Shown here in pieces: positions 18,589-25,754 of a stretch of DNA of 64,000 bases. The position numbers were made by a program, and so were the translations under genes. The notes beneath the pieces were generated by a model. That model searched no databases and was not told the DNA's origin. It worked only from the letters and a program-made list of their open reading frames with translations. The stretch spans positions 992,001 through 1,056,000 of the forward strand of contig NZ_CP096203.1 of NCBI RefSeq assembly GCF_023195755.1. Reading direction: 5' to 3'. How positions within the stretch are numbered: the stretch's first letter is position 1; the number at the start of each line of letters is the position of its first letter. The DNA comes from Chryseobacterium nepalense. GTDB taxonomy: Bacteria > Bacteroidota > Bacteroidia > Flavobacteriales > Weeksellaceae.

Positions 18589-20051
18589 AACATACCGCCC
18601 AACTGGTTTTTCCGCATCAGCTTTTTAAAGACACTGATTATCTGCATAAAGACCAGCCTGTATTCCTCCTGGAAGAATTTCTGTTTTTTAAGCAATACTC
18701 ATTTCATCAGCAGAAGATTGCATTTCACAGAGCAACCATGAAATTTTATGAAAATGAACTGAAAAAATCAGGTTTTGAGGTGGAATATATCGAGAGTTCA
18801 TCGAAATTTTCAGACATCAGGAATCTAATTCCGAAACTTGAAAAAGAGGGTTATACAACCCTAAGAACTACAGACGTCTGCGACCACTGGCTGGAAAAAA
18901 GACTTCAAAAAACAAATCTGGAAATTGAAATTCTGGATAGTCCTCTTTTCATCAACACTAAAGAAGACCTTAAAGAATATTTTAAAGATAAAAAATCCTA
19001 TCATCAAACCGATTTTTACAAACAGCAGAGAATCACCCGAAATATATTAATGAAAGCCGGAAAACCGTTAGGCGGAAAATGGACCTACGACACGGAAAAC
19101 CGTAAAAGATACCCGAAAAATAAAAAAGCTCCTGCGATCCATTTTCCGGTAAACAATGAATATTATGAAGAAGCTAAACAATATACCGAAAAATATTTCG
19201 CAAAAAATTACGGAACGCTTACGGAGGAACAGCTCTACCCTACTACTTTCAAAGAATCCGAAAAATGGCTGGAACAGTTTCTGGAAATGCGTTTTCATGA
19301 ATTTGGAATCTATGAAGACAGCATGGTGGAAAAAGAGCACTTTCTCCATCACAGCATCCTTTCTCCGCTGATGAATGCAGGATTGCTAACTGCTGAAAAT
19401 GTTCTGGAAAAAGCGATTTCGTTTGCTAAAGACAATGATGTTCCGGTAAATTCTCTGGAAGGTTTCGTACGACAGATTTTAGGATGGAGAGAATTTGTGC
19501 GTGGTGTTTATATTTATCAAGGAACCTATCAGCGGAATAAAAATTACTGGAAACATCAACAAGAGCTTCCCGAATCGTTTTATACCGGCGAAACGGGAAT
19601 CCGACCGATTGACAGTTCGCTCCGGAAGATTCTGAAAACCGGTTATGCCCATCACATCGAACGGCTGATGATTTTTGCCAATTTTATGAATCTTTGCCAA
19701 TTCAATCCAGATGAAGTTTACCAATGGTTTATGGAAATGTTTATTGATTCGTACGACTGGGTAATGGTTCCGAATGTCTATGGTATGAGCAGTTTTTCAG
19801 ATGGTGGAAAAATGAGCACAAAACCATACATCAGCGGAAGCAATTATATCAAAAAGATGAGCGATTATCCCGATGGAGAATGGACAGAACAATGGGATGC
19901 GCTGTTCTGGAATTTTATTAATGACAATAAAGATTTCTTTGCTAAAAACCCTCGTCTGGGAATGATGCTGAGAACATTGGAGAAAATGCCGGAAGAAAAA
20001 CGAAAGCAGCATTTTAAAACGGCAAGGGAATTTATCGGAAGTTTAAAATGA
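18573..20051 (+). CDS. Cryptochrome/photolyase of the bacterial (6-4)/FeS-BCP family, lacking cluster cysteines
   Basis: A 492-residue protein. The start [18 protein letters not shown] begins the DPRP-type antenna domain. The FAD-binding half carries GWREFVRGVYIYQG, TGYAHHIERLM (with the double His of (6-4) photolyases), DSYDWVMVPNVYGMSSFSDGG and TKPYISGSNYIKKMSDY, all family hallmarks. In PhrB-type proteins a [4Fe-4S] cluster is held by one Cys before YAHHI and three after MSxY. Here the equivalents are Pro (GIRPIDSS) and a short cysteine-free loop (MSDYPDGEWTEQWDALFW), so no cluster is expected. Probable activity is repair of (6-4) photoproducts or light sensing. Overlaps the Cry-DASH gene by 16 bases. 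Confidence 0.9.
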   Translation: MAKRIKHTAQLVFPHQLFKDTDYLHKDQPVFLLEEFLFFKQYSFHQQKIAFHRATMKFYENELKKSGFEVEYIESSSKFSDIRNLIPKLEKEGYTTLRTTDVCDHWLEKRLQKTNLEIEILDSPLFINTKEDLKEYFKDKKSYHQTDFYKQQRITRNILMKAGKPLGGKWTYDTENRKRYPKNKKAPAIHFPVNNEYYEEAKQYTEKYFAKNYGTLTEEQLYPTTFKESEKWLEQFLEMRFHEFGIYEDSMVEKEHFLHHSILSPLMNAGLLTAENVLEKAISFAKDNDVPVNSLEGFVRQILGWREFVRGVYIYQGTYQRNKNYWKHQQELPESFYTGETGIRPIDSSLRKILKTGYAHHIERLMIFANFMNLCQFNPDEVYQWFMEMFIDSYDWVMVPNVYGMSSFSDGGKMSTKPYISGSNYIKKMSDYPDGEWTEQWDALFWNFINDNKDFFAKNPRLGMMLRTLEKMPEEKRKQHFKTAREFIGSLK

Positions 20052-20120
20052 TTTTTAGACATAAACAATTGATTGGTAAAGAGTTGTTAAAAAAGCAAAA
20101 AGCTTTGTAAATAGAGGCTT

Positions 20121-20211
20121 TCCTTCGTCAGGCTCAGGATAAACTAAGCTCAGCCTGACAATGCAAAGTAAAAGTTAGTATTAGAGATGTCATCCTGAGC
20201 TTGTCGAAGGA
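20121..20211. repeat. Imperfect inverted repeat of the CCTGAGC...CGAAGG family
   Basis: Left arm 20121-20140 (TCCTTCGTCAGGCTCAGGAT) and right arm 20191-20211 pair at about 18 of 20 positions. Within it, GTCAGGCTCAG and CTCAGCCTGAC (about 20127-20158) form a further hairpin. The core CCTGAGCTTGTCGAAGG is like a dispersed repeat common in many bacterial genomes and resembles the two in-gene copies at 34364 and 34749. Confidence 0.65.
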
Positions 20212-20232
20212 TCTTACAATAAAATTTATAAT

Positions 20233-20514
20233 ATGAATAAAAACCTCAACATACAACAAATCGACAGAATCATCGAAATGGCATGGGAAGACAGAACTCC
20301 GTTTGAAGCCATACAATTCCAGTTCGGAATAAGTGAATCGGAAGTAATTGAACTGATGCGTTCGGAACTGAAAGAATCAAGTTTTAAACTTTGGCGGAAA
20401 AGGGTAAATTCCGGGATAAGCCAGAAACATTTAAAAAAAAGAAATGAAGAAATCAACCGTTTTAAATGCAGCAGGCAAAGAGTGATCAGCAATAATAAAA
20501 TTTCGAAAAGATAA
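20233..20514 (+). CDS. TIGR03643 family protein
   Basis: A 93-residue basic protein: IQQIDRIIEMAWEDRTPFEA then IQFQFGISESEVIELMRSEL and SFKLWRKRVNSG...QKHLKKR. The first half looks like a helix-turn-helix (FGISESEVIELMR), and the second is Arg/Lys-rich. This matches the small TIGR03643 family, whose members sit beside cryptochrome/photolyase genes; the function is not known. A DNA-binding role is plausible from the sequence. It follows the second photolyase by about 180 bases that contain a repeat element, so co-transcription is possible but not certain. Confidence 0.85.
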   Translation: MNKNLNIQQIDRIIEMAWEDRTPFEAIQFQFGISESEVIELMRSELKESSFKLWRKRVNSGISQKHLKKRNEEINRFKCSRQRVISNNKISKR

Positions 20515-20582
20515 GAGGCTTACAATTTATTTATTCTGATTCTTTAATAAAATAATGAAGAAAATTTACAACAACCTATAAA

Positions 20583-20612
20583 AAACCAAAGCAAAAAGTT
20601 CTGCTTTGGTTT
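20583..20612. terminator. Bidirectional terminator between TIGR03643 and lipoprotein genes
   Basis: AAACCAAAGCA / TGCTTTGGTTT forms an 11-bp perfect stem with A and T flanks between two convergent genes, serving both strands. Confidence 0.85.
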
Positions 20613-20663
20613 AATTGATAATAGAGTTTAAGAATAAATTACTAGCCTTTACTTCAATTTGAT

Positions 20664-21917
20664 CTATTCATATTTAGAAAAATCGACAGCAAATATACAT
20701 CTGTTGACCTGACTTCCATTTTGTGCTCCTGCATTCGGCTCATATTCCGTGAGGCTCCAGAGGTAACCATATTGAGATTCATAGTAGAGTGATTCTGCTC
20801 CATAAGGCCATCGGTAGCGCACCGTATCGTCGGCTCCGTCTGTATAACGTGCTAATCTCGCATTTGATCCGTAAGAATTGCTTGGAGATCCTGTACATGA
20901 GAGCCATGTTCTGTTCCCCTTTCGGAATACGCCCTGTATTCCATGCGCATGATTATCCGGAAAAAGGCTATTCTTTGGAGCAATCTCTGAAATTCCTGCA
21001 TTCTGAAGTATCCCACTTGCATTAATCGGGAAACCAAACACCTTTGGAATAATAGAAGCATCAGCACTACCTGCATAATATTGCCCGGTCCACAACTCAG
21101 TTCCTTCTTCATTAACCTGTACAGTAGAAAACGGATTGGCATTATTGATCTTCTGATACCCAACCTGAGGCAATATATATCGATAATTAAAGGCGAATAA
21201 ATTACCATTGGCATCTTTACCACACTTATCATTGGTGGTATCGCCGGTGCTCACTTCAATGATCTTGTTCAAATCAAACACCCGAACCCCTAAATTGGTA
21301 CTGCTGAGATATATTTTACCTTTAAAATAAGCTATGCCGCCCGCATGCACATTCAGAGGCGCGTAGGAACCGTATTGTGAATAGGCTGTTGTATTGGCGG
21401 GAATATCAGGCTGTACCAACAGCATGTGGCGGTATGTAAGATAGGTGCCTGAACTTGGACTGATGTCAATAAGAGTAATACGGGATCCTTTAAATTCGGC
21501 ATCATCTTTTGCATACCAGCTTACCAGCAGATAACGGACGCCATCTTTGGTAAATCCTGCAATTCCCTGCGGTCTCCAGATTGATGTTGTTTCATCATCG
21601 GTATTCCAGCGGATTCCCCTTACCCTGTTTTCTTCCGGAATATTGAATCCGTAAACCTCTGTGTAGGCACTTCCGCCGATTGCCTGCCGGTTTTTGTCGA
21701 TCTGAGAAGGATTTAAAAAACTAAAACCTGAGCTGATATAAGCACTTGTATCAACATAGGCATTGACAGTAGCATCCGTAGCTGCTTTATTGGCATAGGT
21801 TTGTGATGAAAGCTCTTCTTCCGTTGAAGCTGAAGCCCATTCATTATTCTGGCATCCGACACCTGTAAGGACAAGTAAAAGCATCCAGCCGAGGAGTTGT
21901 TTCTGAAGCATAAGCAA
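20664..21917 (-). CDS. Uncharacterised lipoprotein, probable beta-propeller-like fold
   Basis: A 417-residue protein with an N-terminal signal (LLGWMLLLVLTGVGC) whose Cys near residue 22 is a likely lipidation site. The mature part has recurring strand-rich blocks (WRPQGIAGFTKDGVRYLLVS, VHAGGIAYFKGKIYLSST, NLGVRVFDLNKI, NHAHGIQGVFRKGNRTWLSC, YGYLWSLTEY) like blades of a propeller. I do not recognise a named family with certainty; similar secreted proteins of unknown function occur in actinobacteria as I remember them. No catalytic motif identified. It stands alone between the photolyase cluster and the RHS island. Confidence 0.6.
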   Translation of the reverse strand: MLMLQKQLLGWMLLLVLTGVGCQNNEWASASTEEELSSQTYANKAATDATVNAYVDTSAYISSGFSFLNPSQIDKNRQAIGGSAYTEVYGFNIPEENRVRGIRWNTDDETTSIWRPQGIAGFTKDGVRYLLVSWYAKDDAEFKGSRITLIDISPSSGTYLTYRHMLLVQPDIPANTTAYSQYGSYAPLNVHAGGIAYFKGKIYLSSTNLGVRVFDLNKIIEVSTGDTTNDKCGKDANGNLFAFNYRYILPQVGYQKINNANPFSTVQVNEEGTELWTGQYYAGSADASIIPKVFGFPINASGILQNAGISEIAPKNSLFPDNHAHGIQGVFRKGNRTWLSCTGSPSNSYGSNARLARYTDGADDTVRYRWPYGAESLYYESQYGYLWSLTEYEPNAGAQNGSQVNRCIFAVDFSKYE

Positions 21918-22087
21918 TTTAAATTTTTAATAGTTATAATTGCCTGCGAAACTATCAGATTCTCTTTTGATTCAGGTCTCGTAATCGTTAATTATGTATT
22001 AAATTTATGATTCCAGAACGGTTGTAAAATCTTCAATACCGAAAATTTCAAGGTTGCTTTAATAAAATGTAGCTGCTTTATAAAAAC

Positions 22088-22152
22088 GTAAAAACCTCGC
22101 ATTTTGCAGGGTATTTATTATTGCTAATGGATTAAAAATCTGCGGGATCGGA
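22088..22152. repeat. Composite border repeat, copy A (degenerate)
   Basis: AACCTCGCATTTTGCAGGGT-type hairpin, then TTTATTATTGCTAATGG, a weak second hairpin and CTGCGGGAT. The layout matches copies near 23275, 23420 and 25417. It lies just 3' of the small secreted-protein gene at 22164. Confidence 0.45.
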
Positions 22153-22163
22153 TCTCTTTAATT

Positions 22164-22796
22164 TTATTGTTGATAATCGGTTAATATTTTTCCATTCTTC
22201 GCATTGATTACTAATGTCCTCACTCTTTTATTTTTTTCTTCTTTAAAAATCCAGACATCTTTATTTACTGATTGAATATGGTTGCTTTTTGTTTTATAAT
22301 ATTGATTTTCTATGCTCTGAAAATCGATATTTTCAAATCCATTTTTTCTTGCTATATTTTCAGCTATTTGTGGAGAAATAAATTTACCTTTTTTTATTTT
22401 TGCGCAAATCAAATTAATATTATCAACTTGCAACTTAATAGATGATTTGTCGTATTGTGAAGTATATCTAAAAAAAGTATTATAAAACACTAAACCATTA
22501 ATAGTAAATTTATAGTTATAAATTATTAAATAATCATATTTTTTATCACTATTCATAATTTTGTTGAAATTTGATGTATCAGATAAAGAAAATTTTAGTT
22601 TCGTAGGTACAAAGCCTTCGTCCTTTGTCAATTCTCCAAAATTTATATAAGTATTTTTTTCATCCAAATAAAAATTAAAACACTTATTACTATTTTCTAC
22701 AATGACAGATTCAATAGCCTTATCATTTAGTTTTATTTGAGATTGAAAAAAATAGCTAAACAGAATTAACGTAAATATTATATGTTTTTTTTTCAT
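22164..22796 (-). CDS. Secreted hypothetical protein, possible orphan immunity protein
   Basis: A 210-residue protein with a Sec signal peptide (about 1-19, KKKHIIFTLILFSYFFQSQ) and no TM after it. No recognised domain; the C-terminus TLVINAKNGKILTDYQQ recalls the end of PepSY-like units (INAKTGKI), weakly. It sits between a border repeat and an RHS relic at the place an immunity gene would occupy in an RHS cassette, so it may be the surviving immunity gene of a decayed toxin; this is inference from position. Low G+C compared with the RHS cores, as is usual for cassette tips. Confidence 0.5.
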   Translation of the reverse strand: MKKKHIIFTLILFSYFFQSQIKLNDKAIESVIVENSNKCFNFYLDEKNTYINFGELTKDEGFVPTKLKFSLSDTSNFNKIMNSDKKYDYLIIYNYKFTINGLVFYNTFFRYTSQYDKSSIKLQVDNINLICAKIKKGKFISPQIAENIARKNGFENIDFQSIENQYYKTKSNHIQSVNKDVWIFKEEKNKRVRTLVINAKNGKILTDYQQ

Positions 22797-22995
22797 AAAA
22801 TTATTTTCCTGAATTTTTCCATTAGAACCACTCTTATAAATTTAAATAATTAAATTGAAAAAAGAATGTTGCACTTTCAGTATCAGATGCTATGAAAAGA
22901 CGTCTTTAATAAAAATGCTGGTTAATTATAACATACAAAAATCTCACAAAATCCCGAAGCTTTTGTTATTCCTCAAGGATTATAATCTACGAGAG

Positions 22996-23227
22996 CGCGT
23001 CGGGAACATATAATACCCTTCCGAAGTCGGGATGATCTCAGCTTTATTTCATTATTAGTCATCGTTCCCGTTTCATCTTTCCATGCATAGGTGAACTTAT
23101 ACTGGAAGCCATCCAGGTAATCCGTCTGCAGTCCTCCAAAGAGCTTCTTTATTTTTACTCCTTCTGCCCGGTAACCATAATCCGTTACCTGAGCATTCTA
23201 GGTGATCTTCTTCGGTAAATTAAATAA
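22996..23227 (-). pseudogene. Degenerate RHS core fragment
   Basis: This stretch is a diverged copy of the RHS segment at 25145-25378 and 27340-27575 (shared blocks such as CATCGTTCCCGTTTCATCTT and CCATCCAGGTAATCCGTCTG on the plus strand) but carries deletions and stops. Its 5' boundary has the same junction sequence as the orphan RHS at 24224. It is a relic of an older cassette. Confidence 0.75.
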
Positions 23228-23262
23228 TTATATTGATTTTAATATAAAATTAAGTTTTACGG
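23228..23262 (-). repeat. RHS cassette junction sequence, copy 1
   Basis: The AT-rich segment (plus strand GATTTTAATATAAAATTAAG, then TTTTACGGTGTT) lies directly 5' of the RHS relic and is almost identical to 25378-25410, directly 5' of the orphan RHS core. The main RHS gene lacks it at the equivalent point. Confidence 0.7.
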
Positions 23263-23274
23263 TGTTTATAAACA

Positions 23275-23347
23275 CAAAACCACCGCAAAAACGGTGGGCT
23301 TATTATTATCAACTCAAAGTCGGTAGACTTTGCGCAGCGGGAAAAAC
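23275..23347. repeat. Composite border repeat, copy B
   Basis: First hairpin CCACCG/CGGTGG (23281-23298, terminator-like), then TTATTATTATC, a second hairpin CAAAGTC/GACTTTG (23316-23333) and GCGCAGCGGG. It is adjacent to junction copy 1. Confidence 0.6.
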
Positions 23348-23419
23348 CAAGCTTAAACTCCACCTAGTAGTTCTGCTTTAGTTCTGTTTGCATATACAAA
23401 ACAGAACATCATATATACA

Positions 23420-23490
23420 AAACCCACCGCAATTGCGATAGGTTTCTTTATTATCTGCTACGAAGTTACAAACTTCGCAGAGCGGGGGGC
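23420..23490. repeat. Composite border repeat, copy C
   Basis: First hairpin AACCCACCGCAATTGCGATA-GGTTT (23420-23445), then CTTTATTATCTGCTA, a second hairpin CGAAGTT/AACTTCG (23461-23477) and GCAGAGCGGGG. It starts a few bases 3' of the putative immunity gene at 23494. Confidence 0.6.
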
Positions 23491-23493
23491 TAA

Positions 23494-24012
23494 CTATATT
23501 CCTTTATGTTCCTCTTTTATCAACTTCCATTTTTCCTCTTCACATGAATATTGAAAAACTATTTCTGAACCACCTCCATTCGTAAATTGATAATTTTTAT
23601 TTTTATATGTTACTTTAAATTCTATGATTTTAATAGTAATCTTATTACCATTTAGTTGTTGAATAACTTTCCAAACATTTATTCCTTTCTTTAGAAGACT
23701 TCTGCTCTTTTTATCATAAATATCAATTTCTTTAAATTGTATTTTGGTAGAAGCATCTATTTTAAAACTTTGATTATTTTGATCAATCAAATATAAATTA
23801 TTGATTGAATGTGTAAAATTATCTAAAAATATTTTCCAGTTTTCTGTATGTATGTCTTTATTTGATTGTTCAATATAAAATTTATACAAATCATTTGACT
23901 TAATTACTATTGCAGAATCTCTTAAAATTTTATATTCATTATCTGTTTTTTGAGCTTTAATAACAAGAGAAAAGAACATAAAACACAATGTTAAAAATAT
24001 TATTTTCTTCAT
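23494..24012 (-). CDS. Secreted hypothetical protein, putative immunity protein for the JAB-like RHS tip
   Basis: A 172-residue protein with a Sec signal peptide (about 1-20, KKIIFLTLCFMFFSLVIKAQ). The mature part is strand-rich and Lys-rich, ending EEKWKLIKEEHKGI, somewhat like SnoaL/NTF2-type folds, but no family is assigned. It starts only two bases after the stop of the RHS tip, the classical arrangement of an effector and its immunity protein. Low G+C. Function inferred from position only. Confidence 0.55.
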   Translation of the reverse strand: MKKIIFLTLCFMFFSLVIKAQKTDNEYKILRDSAIVIKSNDLYKFYIEQSNKDIHTENWKIFLDNFTHSINNLYLIDQNNQSFKIDASTKIQFKEIDIYDKKSRSLLKKGINVWKVIQQLNGNKITIKIIEFKVTYKNKNYQFTNGGGSEIVFQYSCEEEKWKLIKEEHKGI

Positions 24013-24014
24013 TT

Positions 24015-24368
24015 CTATTTTGTTTTAGGGGTTACAAAGTATTTTTGAGGAATGGTAGCTTTCACTCCTGTATTATTATAAATATACACAGTTCCATTTG
24101 ATCTAGAGAAAACATAATTGATCGCAGTTCCGCTATTCTGAACATCTCCACCTTTGAAAGATGGAGCATTTTTATAACCACTTGTAGTGGTAGTTCCTCC
24201 TATTGTTGCCGAAGATGATGATCCTAAAATATTATTTGATGTTGATGATTCAGTTTTGCTTCCGCTTGGATGTGAATGAAATGTGGATTGATTTCCGTAA
24301 CTAGTAATAGTAATACTTGCATTTGGATCAGTTGCAGGATCACGAACAGGTCCCATTGGAGATTCCAC
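24015..24368 (-). CDS. JAB-like toxin tip of the orphan RHS protein (frameshifted end)
   Basis: A 117-residue frame that continues the orphan RHS protein in another frame. It contains FHSHPSG (H31-H33), the HxHP signature of JAB/JAMM metallopeptidases, and PSFKGGD (S70-D75), resembling the following Ser/Asp motif with unusual spacing, then a C-terminal strand pair (NGTVYIYNNTGVKATIP) common to Bacteroidota RHS tips. The frame change is in an eight-A tract (plus-strand T run 24379-24386); nine A would join YGGRIKK to NGTVVESPMG directly. Without repair or slippage the tip is not attached to the core. Confidence 0.65.
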   Translation of the reverse strand: MESPMGPVRDPATDPNASITITSYGNQSTFHSHPSGSKTESSTSNNILGSSSSATIGGTTTTSGYKNAPSFKGGDVQNSGTAINYVFSRSNGTVYIYNNTGVKATIPQKYFVTPKTK

Positions 24369-25273
24369 AACAGTTCCATTTTTTTTATGCGTCCACCATA
24401 TTCTCTATTATTTGCATCTGAAGTTCCCCCTTTCCCATTATCTTGGTTGACAATATCAACCATTGCTTGACGTGTTTCAGGACTTCCTGCAATTTCAACA
24501 CTATTATCATATGCTATACTATTGGATTGGAAAGCTGAAGTATTTCCAGAATTTTCGGTAATAAATTTTTCAGTCGCTTTTCTATCTTTATTGGATATTC
24601 CAGCAGAAGGAGCACCAGAATCAAAACTTGATTTTGTGGTTTTTACAATATAAACTTTACCATCATTAATACCATCATTTCCAAGATATTCTCCATTTTC
24701 ATTAATAAAATCTCCTTCTAATCTACCATCCGGATCAATAAATCTGATAGGATTGTCATAAGCATAACGATATGGAGACCAAGCTCTGTTTACTTCCGCC
24801 AGCGGATCCACCACGCCCCAACGTCCAATATCCGGCATGTAAAACCTTGCGCCATAATCATACATTCCGGTCTCCTGTAACTCTTTTCCGTTGTACTTGT
24901 AGTTGTACGCATTATCAAAACTATAACTTTGTGCATTATGCATCAGCCCGAAAGGATAGTAATTGGTAACACCTTCTGCTTCTCCGGTAATGATATAGTT
25001 GTTACAAATCTGTCCATCCGGAGTGTCATAACAATTATTAACCACAATATCTCCCGTCACCTGACCATTTCCGTCTGCATCGCTGTAGCTTAATCTTACA
25101 TTCCCCAAGTGGTCCGTGTAATTATAAAAATACCTGTTTCTTAATCCATCAAAATAACCTTCCGGAGTAGGGATGATCCTTAATTTCATTCCATCAGTGG
25201 TCATCGTTCCCGTTTCATCTTCCCATGCATAGGTAAACTTATACTGAAAGCCATCCAGGTAATCCGTCTGCAA
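24224..25273 (-). CDS. Orphan RHS repeat-associated core fragment (no N-terminus)
   Basis: A 349-residue frame opening at a TTG (open back to 25381, no ATG). It matches the main RHS protein from about its QTDYLDGFQYKFTYAWED segment through NVRLSYSDADGNGQ and YYPFGLMHNAQS at near-identical DNA (24890-25378 versus about 27090-27575), then completes the RHS core with GARFYMPDIGRWGVVDPLAE and NPIRFIDPDG before a unique region (GDFINENGEYLGNDGINDGK). The last about 55 residues are out of frame because of the A-tract deletion. No signal peptide or promoter is evident. This is a displaced C-terminal cassette that could recombine into the main gene. Confidence 0.72.
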   Translation of the reverse strand: MQTDYLDGFQYKFTYAWEDETGTMTTDGMKLRIIPTPEGYFDGLRNRYFYNYTDHLGNVRLSYSDADGNGQVTGDIVVNNCYDTPDGQICNNYIITGEAEGVTNYYPFGLMHNAQSYSFDNAYNYKYNGKELQETGMYDYGARFYMPDIGRWGVVDPLAEVNRAWSPYRYAYDNPIRFIDPDGRLEGDFINENGEYLGNDGINDGKVYIVKTTKSSFDSGAPSAGISNKDRKATEKFITENSGNTSAFQSNSIAYDNSVEIAGSPETRQAMVDIVNQDNGKGGTSDANNREYGGRIKKMELLWNLQWDLFVILQLIQMQVLLLLVTEINPHFIHIQAEAKLNHQHQIIF

Positions 25274-25377
25274 ACCTCCAAAGAGCTTCTTTACTTTTAC
25301 TCCGTCTGCTCTGTATACATAATCTGTTACCTGCGAGTTCTGAGTGATCTTCTTCGGTAAATTTAAATAATTATACT

Positions 25378-25410
25378 GATTTTAATGTAAAATTAAGTTT
25401 TACAGTGTTA
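25378..25410 (-). repeat. RHS cassette junction sequence, copy 2
   Basis: Plus-strand GATTTTAATGTAAAATTAAG then TTTTACAGTGTT, nearly identical to copy 1. The RHS core begins directly beside it, and the sequence departs here from the intact RHS gene. Confidence 0.7.
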
Positions 25411-25416
25411 TAAGAA

Positions 25417-25491
25417 ACATAAAAACCCTTGCAAAATTGCGAGGGTTATTTGTATCTACCGGCACGAGCGAGACGCTCGCGCCAGCGTGGG
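25417..25491. repeat. Composite border repeat, copy D
   Basis: First hairpin AACCCT..AGGGTT enclosing GCAAAATTGC (25424-25447, terminator-like), spacer TATTTGTATCTACCGG, second hairpin CGAGCG/CGCTCG (25465-25479) and CGCCAGCGTGGG. It is the cleanest copy in layout and lies next to junction copy 2. Confidence 0.6.
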
Positions 25492-25701
25492 AAGCCCTCC
25501 ATTGATACGGCTAATAAACTGGCTTCTTTTCTGGAAGTATCTTTGGATTATCTTACAGGCAATGCAGATGTACTGCTCGATATGCAGACAATGGACAGGA
25601 TTCTTGAAGTACAGGCTTTACCCGATGATATTAAAGACAAACTTTTCTACTTCATTGATATGACGGTAAGAGATTATAAAGCCAAAAAAGCGTACTCGTA
25701 A
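25492..25701 (+). pseudogene. Truncated XRE-type helix-turn-helix regulator
   Basis: The frame KPSIDTANKLASFLEVSLDY then LTGNADVLLDMQTMDRILEV is the second half of an XRE/Cro helix-turn-helix domain and its C-terminal tail. The N-terminal helices are replaced by border repeat D, and the residues before KPS are translated repeat. It is the only plus-strand frame in the RHS island and is probably a remnant cut by insertion of the cassette. Confidence 0.65.
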
Positions 25702-25738
25702 AACAGAAAACACTCGCTTTTGCGAGTGTTTTCTGTTT
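25701..25738. terminator. Strong bidirectional terminator
   Basis: A perfect 17-bp stem (25701-25717 with 25722-25738, core ACACTCGC/GCGAGTGT) with a four-base loop between the XRE remnant and the membrane immunity candidate, which converge on it. Confidence 0.9.
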
Positions 25739-25754
25739 TGATAAATTACTTTAC

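Noticed and set aside
22088..25491. CRISPR array from regularly recurring hairpins
   Set aside because: The four units are irregularly spaced, diverged and lack uniform spacers; there are no cas genes.
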